From assembly GCF_019059575.1 (NCBI RefSeq), contig NW_024881614.1:372001-436000 (forward strand): a stretch of 64,000 bases of DNA, in the 5' to 3' direction. A program made the translations under genes and the position numbers. This document shows, piece by piece, positions 1 through 10,485 of the stretch (the stretch's first letter is position 1; every line of letters begins with the position of its first letter). The notes under the pieces are model-generated. The model was given only the letters and a program-made list of their open reading frames with translations, was not told where the DNA came from and did not search any database. The stretch comes from Amphibalanus amphitrite (taxonomy: Eukaryota; Arthropoda; Thecostraca; Balanomorpha; Balanidae).

Positions 1-437
1 TCAGGTCACAGGTCAGGTCACCAAGGGTCACAGGTCAGGTCACATGAACCTAACTTTAGGTACTAAGGTTGTGCGATGCATGTTGTATGGCCAATTTTTC
101 ATTTCCAACTCAATGGTGTTGGTTATAACTTAAAAGACTATCAGGTACGGCTTGGGTCACTTTCTGGTGAAGGTCAGGTCAAGTTCAGGTCAAAAAGGGT
201 CAAATTTTAAAGTTGATAGTTTTGCATAAAATGGGTATTTCTAACTAACTAACTAAGACGTCATTTCCTGCCAACCTATCATAGCCTTTGGAAAAAAATT
301 TTGGTCACAATGTGTAAAATTGATGTCCGGGAGGGTACTGAAAGTTTGGTGACGATCGGCGCAACGGTTCTGGAGATATATCGAAAAGTCTGGAGGGGGG
401 CAAAAATAGCCCCCCCCCCCACCAGGGCGCGGGTTAA
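1..437. mobile_element. TTAA-type non-autonomous element, right part (family A)
   Basis: The sequence opens inside an element dense in AGGTCA half-sites and ends with a G-run/C-run hairpin (about 394-420), the terminus CAGGGCGCGGG and TTAA at 434-437. It is homologous to the element at 4150-5335. Most of the internal part of that copy is missing here, with the join near 238-262 at a short CTAA repeat. No coding capacity is seen. The TTAA boundary and the terminus starting with CCC resemble piggyBac-type elements, but no transposase is present, so the superfamily is an inference. Confidence 0.7.
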
Positions 438-790
438 AGGTCAACTTTCAGTTCATTTGAAGCGTCTTTCCGAGAGAAACCTGATGGCGGTAAAAACAAA
501 TATCATGCATTGCTATGTAGAAACATTGTTTCTGCATGTGTCTAATTTGGCAGTTTTCGTCCTCCGTGAGTCAAACCGTTGCCCTGCGGTCAATCTGAGG
601 CCAAGTCTGCACTCTGCAAAAGTTCTTTGAAAGGGCTATCGAACTAGCTTTTCTAACTTTTCTAACGAACTAACTTAACTTTTGTTAAATGTGCTTTTCC
701 GCGATGCTTTGGGTACTTCGTTCACGACTTATGCGCTGGTTCATGAAAAATGTCAAAATCGGAAAATTTAACCAGCAAACCGTACCTATC
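438..790. repeat. Family B TTAA-element fragment flanking the first element
   Basis: The stretch directly after the first TTAA (gttcatttgaagcgtctttc, and later agggctatcgaac and cgcgatgctttgggtac) matches parts of the family B elements at 44467-46160 and 10486-11655. The first element therefore seems to have inserted into a diverged family B copy. The right end of that copy is not clear. Confidence 0.45.
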
Positions 791-868
791 TAATCCCTAA
801 TGAGCTTAATAATGACCGGAATAAATAAATTACCTTAATACTTCCGAAACAACTTATAGCAAGCTCTA

Positions 869-1294
869 TTAACCCTCGCCATTGCAGGGCATTTTTCATA
901 ACGCGGCCTGTCAGTGGGAGGTCGATGCGACCCCCCGCCCCTCCCTCGCGATTGGCGCCTATGGCACTTAGAAGCACCAAATTTGGTGGGTAGGTGGACT
1001 TAGCACATCCTGAAAGTTTGAAGGAAATTAGTCCAAAACTGTGAGCTGGACAAGTGCATAAACAAAATTGAAATTTGACTATGATTTTGTACCGGTTTTC
1101 TGACCTGGTGACCCGACCAGCCGTACCAGCCGTCAGCCGTACCTGAAATTTTTAGGTCATATGTAAAAAGGTAGGTATGTCAAAAGCATAAGCTGTGCCA
1201 AAGTTGGCGGCGCTACGCGCCGCCGTTTTTACTCTATCTTTGAAAACCTTAGGGGGGGAGGTCGCATTGACCCCCCTGCCAGGGCGATGGTTAA
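869..1294. mobile_element. Short TTAA-flanked element (426 bp)
   Basis: TTAA at 869-872 is followed by CCCTCGCCATTGCAGGG. The other end reads CCCTGCCAGGGCGATGG and then TTAA at 1291-1294, giving imperfect inverted termini. The termini resemble those of the elements at 41005 and 50795, but the interior differs. It has no coding capacity. Confidence 0.6.
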
Positions 1295-2588
1295 CGTTTT
1301 TTTCCCGCGTCTTTTATCTTTTTTTAGTTTCTTAGATAAGTGATTGTAGCCAATGATGCTCCTCCCTACAATGGCGAAGTTGACTGAGACGAGACCATAA
1401 CTGAGACGTACGTACTTACATGCGGGCACGGGATAAAAGAAAAATACGAGCCATACGAATTGTTGGCTACGCTACGATACCCTATAATGCAACGCATTGA
1501 GCTTCAATCCTCGAGTAGGCCGGTTATATGATAGGATCGCATTTTCTTTGCTCGCTCAACTTGACCTAGCGACCTGATCTTAGATGAGTTGGGGCTTCAT
1601 TTTTCACTCAGGAGTCAGGATGCAAAATTGATGCATGATATGATATGACAAGTTTTGCGAAGCTATGCGCCGCAGTTTTCTCGACACACGTAAAAGACTG
1701 GGTGTGACCGAACATGATGTGACCGAAAATGTCACTGTTCCGTATAAATTTGTCAAGAATTTTCCGCTCGTAATCAAAATGTCTGCTGTGCTGTGATCCC
1801 TTGACTTTTGATCTGATTTGTCTCCCAATTTGCTGTCCGACTGAGTTCAGACGCGTGCTTCGTTTGCCTACGTTCTTCCCGTCCTTTTCGTCCAGCCGCG
1901 CTCAGCAACCCGAGCCATGTGGGACCATGTGTGGGCTACAATCCATAGGTCACCGTCCTGGGCCGACGCGACGGCCGCGTCCAAACCCGATCAGTTTTTC
2001 ACTATTATCACCAGGAAGAGGACCCGACAATCCTCTTTCTGGCACGAGCGAATATAGCGTCAGCCGACAACGAGACTGTCCGTCCACTTCCACAGGGAAT
2101 CGCAAAACCGATATCGAATCGAATTGCAACAATCACCTTTTCTTCGCTGTCACCATCGGACCTGGAGCGAGAGGAGATCTCGTTTGAAATAAATGCCTTC
2201 TTGGTTGAGCAAAACAAAACCGTCCTAGAATGAACGAAATGCGTAATTCAAATTAACGGGAGCATCAAACGAGCTAGTTTTCGCCAATGGCATGTGTCCC
2301 GTTAGGGCACCGCACCTTGTTTACATAGTTGCTCGCTGCTGCAATCGCTTTGAAATAGCATGACTCACTGCACCCAAACTGACAATCGTCTCAGCTTGGG
2401 TGAGTGGACTTAGTGAAGCTGGTCGAGTATGCTGGTGCCGGCTGGTCACGGCAGCTTTCGAGCACGTGAGTTAGCCGGCTGAGTCAGCTGGTCGCTGGGG
2501 TCGTCGTCCCTCCGTGGGACAATCGACCGACGAGTCGACCCCGTCTACCGCCGGTGAGTCAGGGCGGGCCCGGCGGCTGGACACTCAC
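1295..2588. other. No supported gene
   Basis: Mixed-composition sequence. Open frames on both strands around 1800-2220 overlap one another, lack recognisable domains and have no convincing splice context. Downstream exons of the candidate exon at 2589-2659 could lie here, but none can be assigned. Confidence 0.4.
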
Positions 2589-2659
2589 CCGGCGGCGGCG
2601 CTGGTCAGCACACAGGTCGCCAGCCACACACGGACGGCCTGGCTCCCCGCTCCACGCAT
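2589..2659 (-). CDS. Candidate first coding exon with signal peptide
   Basis: On the minus strand an ATG at 2659 opens a 23-codon frame, MRGAGSQAVRVWLATCVL..., with a positively charged start and a hydrophobic stretch ending in small residues, as in a secretory signal peptide. It runs into GG|GTGAGTGT, a strong splice donor, after 71 nt (phase 2). The upstream side (2660-3000) is GC- and CpG-rich, as expected of a promoter region. No second exon could be assigned, so the protein is unknown. It could be a chance frame in a GC-rich tract. Confidence 0.35.
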
Positions 2660-3034
2660 TGCCGCGGCACTACTGAGCTGAGCGGTCTGCGCCGCCGGCT
2701 GCTGACCGGCCGGCCGTGCCCGCCGGCGGCGTACAAAGGGGCAGCCGCACCACCAGTATCGACCGCGCTGGCCGGCACGTGCCGCGCGCCCGGCTCTGCG
2801 AGGGGCGCATAGCCGCGCCCCGCGCAGCAGAGGCACGCGCCATCTGGCGGTCCCGCGGTCCGAAACATCCGAGCATCTCATCAACGCGGCAGTTCCACAT
2901 CCGAGGAGGTGAAGGGGAGGGGCAGCACCGTTCCGTGCTTCTATCCTCAGGATACAGAAATCCTTCTCCTCCACGCCGCAACCCCCTCCGGGCTGGACAG
3001 GCAACTTTATCTCATGCGGGTTTGCTCCCTTGAA
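2660..3034. promoter_or_regulatory. GC/CpG-rich tract, possible promoter island
   Basis: A markedly GC- and CpG-rich stretch directly upstream of the candidate minus-strand start at 2659. Long frames on both strands here are a by-product of composition. No TATA box is obvious. Confidence 0.3.
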
Positions 3035-3262
3035 GCGGCACCGCTGCTCCCGAGGGAGCGCACCCCGTAGCCGGGTGCAGTGAGTACCTTGGGGCTGGGT
3101 GGCCTGTCCTCTGGACGGGCTCAGCCCCGGCGACTCACTAGGGTGCCTGCTCAGACCAATATCTCCCCCTATATCCTATCATCCTCCCGGCTCTGAAATG
3201 GTCTAATTGGACCGAAAGGGCCTAACCCAACAAAACAAACAAACAAACAAACAAACAAACAG
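3035..3262 (+). repeat. Probable retroposon 3' end with (CAAA)n tail
   Basis: A non-coding segment ends in gaccgaaagggcctaaccca followed by a (caaa)n run at about 3232-3261. A simple A-rich tail after a defined block is typical of the 3' end of a SINE or a 5'-truncated LINE. No reverse-transcriptase frame is present. Confidence 0.4.
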
Positions 3263-3789
3263 AAGGGGGCAGCGGAAACGGCGCCCGCGGGCGGCTGCCG
3301 GGGAGGGTGCCGGTTGAGCTCGGTGGGAGTCGGATGTCTCGTGTTTTCAAAGTGATGCAAATGTGAAAAAAGTGTCGGGGGTCAGCGTGCACTGCATAAA
3401 CACTTCGCCTTTTGCACATTCCTGTGCATTGCTACTGTTTTTTGTTTGTTTTTTGTTTTTTTGTATGCTTGTTTCTTTCTAGCCTTTGGTGCAAATGAGC
3501 GCAAGCCGCAAAGCGTAAACCGAAATCTTCGTAATACGCAGATGATAAATCTGAACATCAGTGCAGTGGACCGTGGTCACATTTTCGAAAGGCTTATCTT
3601 ATGTTATCTTATCATCCGCTGTGCGGCCGATTAACTTGTGATGTCGTCCGTGGTTTCGTCCCTTCTACCAAGCATAGTACCTAGGTACTATTCTCGATGC
3701 CTTTGGGTGACCACCGCACGTGTCCGGTATCACGTGCAAAATAAAAATGTGCTAGTTTCTTCTAATAAAATTGATTCAGCAATTACTGG
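3263..3789. other. No supported feature
   Basis: AT-leaning sequence with a T/G-rich run (about 3436-3480). The open frames lack domain signatures or codon bias. Confidence 0.4.
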
Positions 3790-3965
3790 AGTGGTTGCGC
3801 TGAAGCTTGGCATATCACCTATCGGTAGGCACCCACTGGGCATTGCATTTCCATGCATCTTGGTGGGGTGCTATTGCACGTGCGCACGTGCAATGGTCGC
3901 CTTCACATATCGAGCACGGCTGGGATATGATAGCGCTCAAATTCAGAACACCACCGTTTGGAGCC
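3790..3965. repeat. Dispersed repeat with double E-box palindrome
   Basis: It contains the perfect palindrome TTGCACGTGCGCACGTGCAA at 3874-3893. The flanks (ggtaggcacccactgggcat, ttgcgctgaagcttggc) match, in inverted order, the repeat at 15166-15280. It belongs to the same dispersed module as 14880-15280 and 43790-44115. Confidence 0.55.
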
Positions 3966-4017
3966 ATTTTATAGTGGGGTAACACGCACGAATCGTTTCT
4001 CACTTTAAACACGTGCG

Positions 4018-4149
4018 GCATAGGCGGCGGAACGGAGGGAGCAACGGGGCACCGTGCCCCCTTGATTTTGCCATTTTAACATTATTCCTATGGGCATTGC
4101 ATGGAAAGAATGGGACCAAAAGTCGGCGGTACCCCCCCCCCCCCCCTCC
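4018..4149. repeat. ATAGGCGGCGGAAC repeat, 3' end interrupted
   Basis: This is one of three copies (others at 54972-55131 and 60472-60634) with the core gccattttaacatta...tgcatggaaagaatgggac. Its right end is replaced by the TTAA element starting at 4150, which shows that element inserted later. Confidence 0.6.
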
Positions 4150-5335
4150 TTAACCCGGCAGGCGGTGGGCCTCCCGGCCACCTTCCACGCGGTGGGGGGG
4201 CATTTTTTGCCCCTCCCGTATCTCCGAAACTACTGGACGGATCCGGAAAATTCAAACGGCGTTCGATAGCTCTGTCAAATTTGTCGAGGAAAACCATATT
4301 TCATTGACCTCGGGGTCACCGATGACGTCACAGGTCAGGTCAAAGATAAAATGTTTCACCGTTCACGGGTCTTCTAGGGAAAGCGCTATAACACCGAGGA
4401 AAACGCATTTTGTCGAAAATCAGCGCTAGGGCGTCAGTTGTCTAGTACATATGTTTCTATTAGAGGTCACTGGTCATACCATGTCAGGTCACAGGTCAGG
4501 TCACCAAGGGTCACCAAGGGTCACCACATGAACCCAACTTTACTAAGGTTGTGCGATGCATGTTTTATGGCCAATTTTTCATTTCCAACTCAATGGTGTT
4601 GGTTATAAGACCATCAGGTACAGTTTAGGTCACTTTCTGGTGGAGGTCAGGTCAAAAAAGGTCAAATTTCAAAGTTGACAGTTTTGCATAAAATGGGTAT
4701 TGATTCGATGCAGCTCGTCACGGGGAGTCTAATGGTGGTCTTTGTTTTGCGATACGAGGTCTAAAATTGCTAAAAAAAAAAGAGTTTAAAATTTGACGTC
4801 ATCAATTTTGAACAGTTTTTGCGCTGTAACTTGGCCAAAAAAGAGGTATCGATCTCAAATTTGGTATGTAGATAGAAGGCGGTAAAGACTATCACATATA
4901 TTCCGTTTTTTCGAAATTCAAATTTTTTTTTGGATTTTTCGGCTATTTTATTTTTAAAAAAATCTATTTTTTGATTTTTCGGGGTCAAGATCCAAAACTT
5001 TCAAAAATCCGAGATAGCAGTTCTGTAGCCCTGTCAATTCTACAGCTTTTATGTCTTAATCGTTTTTCAGTATTTGCAAAGCTATAGGCCTGACAGCTCT
5101 TGCCGCGAAACCCTTTTTTGGGTCGAAAACGGCAGAACATGACGTCACTCTGACGTCATTTCCGGCCAACCTATCATAGCCTTTGGAAAAAATTTTGGTC
5201 ACAATGTGTAAAATTGATGTCCGGGAGGGTACTGAAAGTTTGGTGACGATCGGCGCAGCGGTTCTGGAGATATATCGAAAAGTCTGGAGGGGGGGGGGGG
5301 CAAAAAATAACCCTCCCCACCAGGGCGCGGGATAT
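4150..5335. mobile_element. TTAA-type non-autonomous element, family A
   Basis: It starts TTAACCCGGCAGG at 4150 and ends CAGGGCGCGGG at 5331, where the final TTAA has decayed to ATAT. The interior has clustered AGGTCA sites (about 4320-4670) and a pair of TGACGTCA sites (5140-5147, 5151-5158). A G-run/C-run hairpin lies near each end (about 4192-4212 and 5287-5316). It is non-coding and homologous to the elements at 1, 8983, 12558, 25370 and 44658. Confidence 0.75.
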
Positions 5336-6639
5336 AATAACACTGCGACAGTTCCCTCACTGTGAATAATCGTAGTAGCAGCTGCCTTTATCTTGATCAT
5401 ATGCCAGCGATCCGGAGCAGTTGCCTGAGGTGGAAGGATTGGTCGAGCTACACTGCTGGGAACACATTCCTGAAACGCAGGGCGGGTGTCTCACAGACGT
5501 ATGACGCAGTATTCAAAAGCTGTACGCTGCACTTTATGTAAACGAGTTAACGAGGGCTGCGCTATAGCGAACATGAGCTAGCAGCTAGTTACTTCAATTT
5601 AGGTATGTATGAATAATTGAATTGATCGAACTCTCTTCATATAATTAGGATTGCACTAGAAGTCGAAGTAGAAAACATTGAATCCCTCAATTTATTATTA
5701 TTTTTTCTGGTGGCAAACACATTGGGATAAATCGAAACGACCACTGCGTGGTCAAACAATTACAAGCAAAGAAACCTATCAATGATAAAAGAACAGGAAG
5801 TAAACAATTATTTATTAGTTGATACGTGCCTAACCGGTAATTCTTACGCATTGTGCTGGTCATTACTCATTTAAACCCATGAGCCACACTTTAAGGGCTA
5901 TGCAATGCTCTGACCTATAAGGGCACTGCTGAAGTTAAATAAGCATGAAGTAGACGGAAGTGGATATTTTACCTGACTTGTTTTTATCGGCCTATTATAC
6001 CTAACAGTTTTTCATTATCTTTATCATTTGCTGTTCGCTACCTTATGTATTTTTGTGGCATTTGCATAGCGATTATGATCCTTGGGTTGCAGCAAATTGT
6101 GTTTGAACAATGAATAAAGGGAAAGCACTATAACTTGCAATCTGGCGGCCTGTCAGCCTGGTGGACAAACGCAGTGACGGTTTAATGAGTGTGTATGTGT
6201 GGTCCAAAATGAAAAGAATGTTGCCAGGGCACCAGCACAAGCTGGCGGCTGCTGGTTAATGTACGGGCCAGTCTACAGGCTACGCACCGACGATATTCCG
6301 TGTAAGTCTGACGTATGCTGTCACAAGTAACTACAGCTCTATATGGATCAGCCATCAACATGGGCGGCACCACCGATTTTGAGTAGCGAGTACCACGGAC
6401 CTGAGAAAGTGAAGCATTACCGTCGCCATAGGGGGTGGACATGTGGGGCAGCTTGCCTCCCCCTCCCCCACCTCCACCCCGGTACCCCCTGAGATCGATA
6501 CAGATCCGATGAGATTTTGGGGTCGTGAAAAAAATGGGACTGTTTTTTCTTAGAATGGATGTGAAGTCGGGTTCGGTCAGAGTCGACAGTTCTAGTCAGA
6601 GTTGGAGTCGCAGACGTCAAAATTTTATTAAAGGCCTAG
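5336..6639. other. No supported gene
   Basis: AT-rich intergenic sequence. The small frames show no signal peptide, domain or splice support. Confidence 0.4.
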
Positions 6640-6945
6640 AGATAACGGCCTCTCAAAAGCGCTACTGCAGCGTAACAACTTAATCAGTAATCACTCTTTA
6701 CTTTTCACGTGGCACGTTTCACGACGGTCGGGTCACCTCGTTGCATCAAGAGTAGTCAATTACTGGGTAGAAGGGATATGGGTCTACCCAACAACAGACC
6801 GTAGGTCAATCGGTCCAGCGGTTGCTGAGATATAAGCCTTTCAAAAACGTTGCAGGCCGGGCTGTGTCGGGCCGCTCATACTTATATTTTTCCCTTTATA
6901 TCGAGAATGACTCGCTTCGCGCTCGCTCGTAATAACTATTGAATT
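6640..6945. repeat. Dispersed repeat D
   Basis: The block from cttttcacgtggcacg through gagtagtcaattac and aatcggtccagcggttgctg to the gctcgctcgtaat end matches 15485-15745 in the same order. A shorter tail copy is at 61640-61745. It is non-coding, probably a SINE or a non-autonomous element. Confidence 0.6.
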
Positions 6946-7736
6946 GGCCTCAACGATAGTGGGTAGTACGCCGCTAACTTTTGATAGTGGAGGTGCGGTC
7001 CCCCCCCCCTCCCTAGTCCCCGCGGTGGCACCGCCCATGGTCATGTTTTTATATAGCTACCACATGCCTCAGCCATCGAAAACGATTACCGAGTACATTA
7101 CCAATCATTTGCATCCTATTGAACCCAACTCAGTGCCTAGCATTTTGTGCTGCATGCAGACATTGAAGCTGTGATTTGAGCTCACTGAATTGCTGCAACA
7201 TTTTGCTTCACAATGCGTGGCGCAAGACATGTATGTACGCCCGTAAAATCCCCAGCAGCCGTTCCTATTGTCCGGCCAGTAAACGCTGACAGTAACAGTT
7301 AACACTGCCCCATGCACGCCACTTTAGTGTTTTGGTGCCCACTGCCCATCATTTCTAAAATATTTACTCAGTTGTGGTCTTGAGCGCTTATTTATCATTG
7401 AACTTCGCTTGCATGGATCGTTTTGCGCCGGCATGCCTCGTCAGTAGCAGCTCCTGCCCTTCCTGTCGCTAGATGGCACTAGCGGTTAGCGCCTGGAACG
7501 TAGACTGTGCCGCACGGTTTGAACCGATCCAAGCTTTTTTAGGGAATACAACAATAATAGACTGAAAGGAGAAGTGAGCGTGGGAGAGAAAGAGAGAGAG
7601 GGAAGAAAAAGAGAGCAGCGGCAGCGCGTGGGCGAATGGAATGGTTTACCCCGAATAGACCTCCGTTGCCCAACTGGGTGCTCGGTAGTGACCAGTGTTT
7701 TGTGACAGAACTTCCTTCATTCCAATTAGATATTGC
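6946..7736. other. No supported gene; possible downstream region of the PAN-domain gene
   Basis: It lies on the 3' side of the minus-strand exon at 7927-8224, so it may be intron or hold later exons. None can be recognised. A purine-rich run (gagagaaagagagagaggg) lies near 7585-7610. Confidence 0.35.
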
Positions 7737-7770
7737 ATAGACCTCTACATATACCTATGTAGAGGTCTAT
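7737..7770. repeat. 34-bp perfect foldback flanked by 8-bp direct repeats
   Basis: ATAGACCTCTACATA (7737-7751) and its exact reverse complement (7756-7770) are separated by 4 nt. GATATTGC occurs immediately before (7729-7736) and one base after (7772-7779). This looks like a minimal MITE remnant with an 8-bp target duplication, located about 150 bp into the presumed first intron of the PAN-domain gene. Confidence 0.6.
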
Positions 7771-7926
7771 GGATATTGCTTAGAAAATCGTTCCAAGTGT
7801 TCTTAAATTGTATCTGGCGGAGAGTAGGTAGGTACCCAAACGGTATGAGAGGTTCGTAAATAAACTGGTCAAACGAGCTGGTTGAACCAAAGATCTTACC
7901 GAAGATTGGCAGCGTCCACATCTTAC

Positions 7927-8224
7927 CGTAACAGGTAGTCAGCCGGTAACTGCCGACCTCCTCAGCCAGAGCAGTCTCTGACGCATCCAGACACGTCTCT
8001 TCATGGGCGAAAATCTCACATGACCCGTTACTGGCGTAAGTAAACCCACTGCAACAGGGGTTGTTCGTACAGCGACGGGCGCAGGAGGACCGAGAGGGGA
8101 CCGGTGTCGCGGTGCTGGGAGTCCCAGCGAACAGTCCCACCTGTAGACGGTACTGGGAGCGGGACAGCTGCGAGAGCCCACAACAGAGCCAGGATAAGAG
8201 GAGCACGGCGCACAGTGGAGACAT
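7927..8224 (-). CDS. First exon of secreted PAN/apple-like domain protein
   Basis: The ATG at 8224 opens MSPLCAVLLLSWLCCGLSQLS, a clear secretory signal peptide (about residues 1-21). A cysteine-patterned segment follows (about 47-98: SCARRCTNNPCCSGFTY, CEIFAHEETC, YRLTTCY). The CxxxC...C...CxxF...C order resembles the first half of a PAN/apple domain, an extracellular protein- or glycan-binding fold. The coding exon ends after 298 nt at TACG|GTAAGA, a strong donor (phase 1). Beyond the donor the frame continues only into a sequence with no domain character. Later exons were not found. The protein is presumably secreted or a membrane-protein ectodomain. The signal peptide and donor are clear; the domain name is less certain. 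Confidence 0.7.
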
Positions 8225-8339
8225 CGGTGTTGTTAGGCCGGGGACGGCATTGGTGGCGGACAGTCAGGGAGACGCTTATTGTAGAGCGTAAGCGGGAAGG
8301 AGACGCCGGCGACTGTTCAAGACGAACCGATGTTAGGCT

Positions 8340-8630
8340 AGATCATCAGAGTCAGCTGGGATTGTGGGGCAGGTACCTCAGCGACACCTGCAGTCTGACA
8401 GGAGCTGGTGAGCAGTGGTGAGTTGATGATTGAGTCGAAGCCCGCTGAGTCAGTGAGTCCCAGCTCGCTGAGTCGGCGATTCGTAGCGCGCTGTATCGGT
8501 GAGTCGTACCCACAGCCCAGTGAGCTTGACGAGGAAGTGGGTCGCAGCTCACTGACTCGTTGAGTGTCTCGCAACCTCAAAGTCCGCTGAGTCAGTGACT
8601 CGTAGCCCGCTGAGCCGGCGCACGGAGGTG
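8340..8630. promoter_or_regulatory. Degenerate GAGTC repeat with AP-1-like sites upstream of the PAN gene
   Basis: Upstream of the minus-strand start at 8224 there are repeated units of the type cgctgagtcagtgagtc, including TGAGTCA at 8446-8452 and 8588-8594, the second directly followed by GTGACTC. TGAGTCA is the AP-1 consensus. Whether these sites act on the gene is an inference; the repetition may simply be a decayed minisatellite. Confidence 0.4.
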
Positions 8631-8982
8631 TCCGCCGACGGAGACCGTCCTGCCGAGTGACCGAGTGGTCAGCGCTGGAGCCGGCGGCGCCGACAGACTG
8701 CTCAGTGTCCGGTCCCCGCGGTCGTCCGGGCGTCACTGGCACCGTACAGTCGCCATGTCAGTAGTCGATACGCTACTCAAAAGCGACTCAAAGCCAGTGT
8801 CTGCACATCACTAAGCGAGCAGTGCAATCCACATAAAAGGCACGGGTCTATGTACTGTCGGCTAACTAGCATGATATTCACTTCATGTGAGTTTGCTTTC
8901 GTTACAATAGAAAATAAATCGAAACGCATCTACTTCACCGATGGATTACACTAAGTATCAAGTGATGTAAATGTAATTATGA
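8631..8982. other. No supported feature
   Basis: GC-rich, then AT-rich, sequence between the GAGTC repeat and the next TTAA element. Nothing recognisable. Confidence 0.4.
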
Positions 8983-10139
8983 TTAACCATGCTGAGGGGG
9001 GGGGGGGGGCAATTTGGCCCCCCTGTGGTTTTTCCTGAATAACAAGAAAACGCCGCCAAATTTTCAGTACCTTACCGGGCATCAGTTTGACACCTTCACA
9101 CAAAATTTCAAGTCTTAGGTCACCTTAGGTCAGGGGTTACTAAGGTCAAACTGAGGTCATGTTCGAGCAAAAATGAGCAAAAACATGAAATCTTGAAACG
9201 CTCACCAAAGCTACAGTTACTTAGCAATTTCAAAGTTCTTTATATGGTCATGTAGAGAAAAGATGGGGCTACAAAACTGCCATCTCGGATTTTCATTTTT
9301 TATTTTGACCCCCAAAAATTCAAAAAACTTTTTTTTAGAAAAACGCAAAAAATCCCAAAGGCTATTGAATTTCGAAAAAACGAAATATATGTGATAGTCC
9401 CTGTGCTCTCCTATCGACATACTTATTTTTAGATCGATACCTCTTTTTTGGCCAAGTTATAGCGAAAAAAACTGTTCAAAATTGATGACGTCAAATTTTT
9501 TAACTCAATTTTTGGCAATTCTAGTGCACGTAGCGCAAAACAAAGACCACCATTGAACTCCCCGTGACGAGCTGCATCGAATCGATACCAATTTTATGCA
9601 AAAATATCAACTTTGAAATTTGACCTAATTTGATCTGACCTTGACCTGACCTTGACCTGACCTGCACCAGAACATAATCTTAACTGACCTCAAAGGCTGC
9701 CTGACCCACATAATCGCTTTTGACATATAAAATGGACCATAAAACATGTATCACATGATATTCTCATATTGTGACCCTCAGTGACCTGACCTCTGTGACC
9801 TGACCTGGTATCAGTGACCTCAAATAGCAAAATATGTGTTTGGCGAACAATACCCCATCGATGATTTTTAATGAAATGCATTTTACTGGATTTTACAACG
9901 CATTTCTTGAAATGCCTGTAAACGGTGAAAAATCGACATTTGACCTGACCTGTGACGTAATCGGTTTGACCTAGGTCAATGAAATTGGGTCACAAGGTAG
10001 TTTCCTGTTAGGGCTATCCAACGCCGTTTGCCGCTTGTCGCTATGTTGCGTGGTTCTCGAGATCTTGGGGGGGGGGCGAATTGCCCCCCCCCCCCAGCAG
10101 GGCGCGTTGCTCGGCAGACCCCAACGGGGCGCGGGTTAA
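8983..10139. mobile_element. TTAA-type non-autonomous element, family A
   Basis: TTAA lies at 8983-8986 and 10136-10139. The right terminus is CGGGGCGCGGG, with G-run/C-run hairpins near each end (about 8997-9022 and 10067-10096). The interior contains TGACGTCA (about 9485) and TGACCT clusters at 9620-9665 and 9770-9815. It closely matches 12558-13729 in the same orientation. It is non-coding; the short frames reading NPRP and poly-Gly are the hairpin end translated. Confidence 0.8.
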
Positions 10140-10211
10140 TCTTTTGATGTAACATACCTACATAGAAATAGTGTTCGAACCTGCTTACCATTGCCTATTG
10201 AATGATGTGTA

Positions 10212-10432
10212 TATGTTACGGGTCATATGCTAACTTGGGCGGTATGCAAACTACCCGGGCAGTATGCATACTACCCAACAGCCCGGGCAGTATGCATACC
10301 GCCCGGGTAGTATGCATACTACCCGACCCCTTGGGCAGTATGCATACCGCCCGGGTAATATGCATACTACCCACCTCTCTTCTCACGGGCAAGATGTTTA
10401 CTCGGGCAGTATGTTGACCACACTTCGTGAGG
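10212..10432. repeat. Array of 20-bp palindromes (left)
   Basis: About six near-palindromic units of the form GGGCAGTATGCATACTACCC stand almost head to tail. The outer flank reads gttacgggtcatatgctaac. The same flank and units occur inverted at 13738-13919. Confidence 0.75.
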
Positions 10433-10485
10433 CTTGTTAATGCATGATAACTCGCGTATTATAATATATGTGGATGACAGACGTT

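Noticed and set aside
253..630. Small frames reading NPRP plus poly-Gly/Pro, repeated at each TTAA element
   Set aside because: They are translations of the element end (CCCGCGCC and the G-run/C-run hairpin), recur wherever an element lies and have no coding signal.
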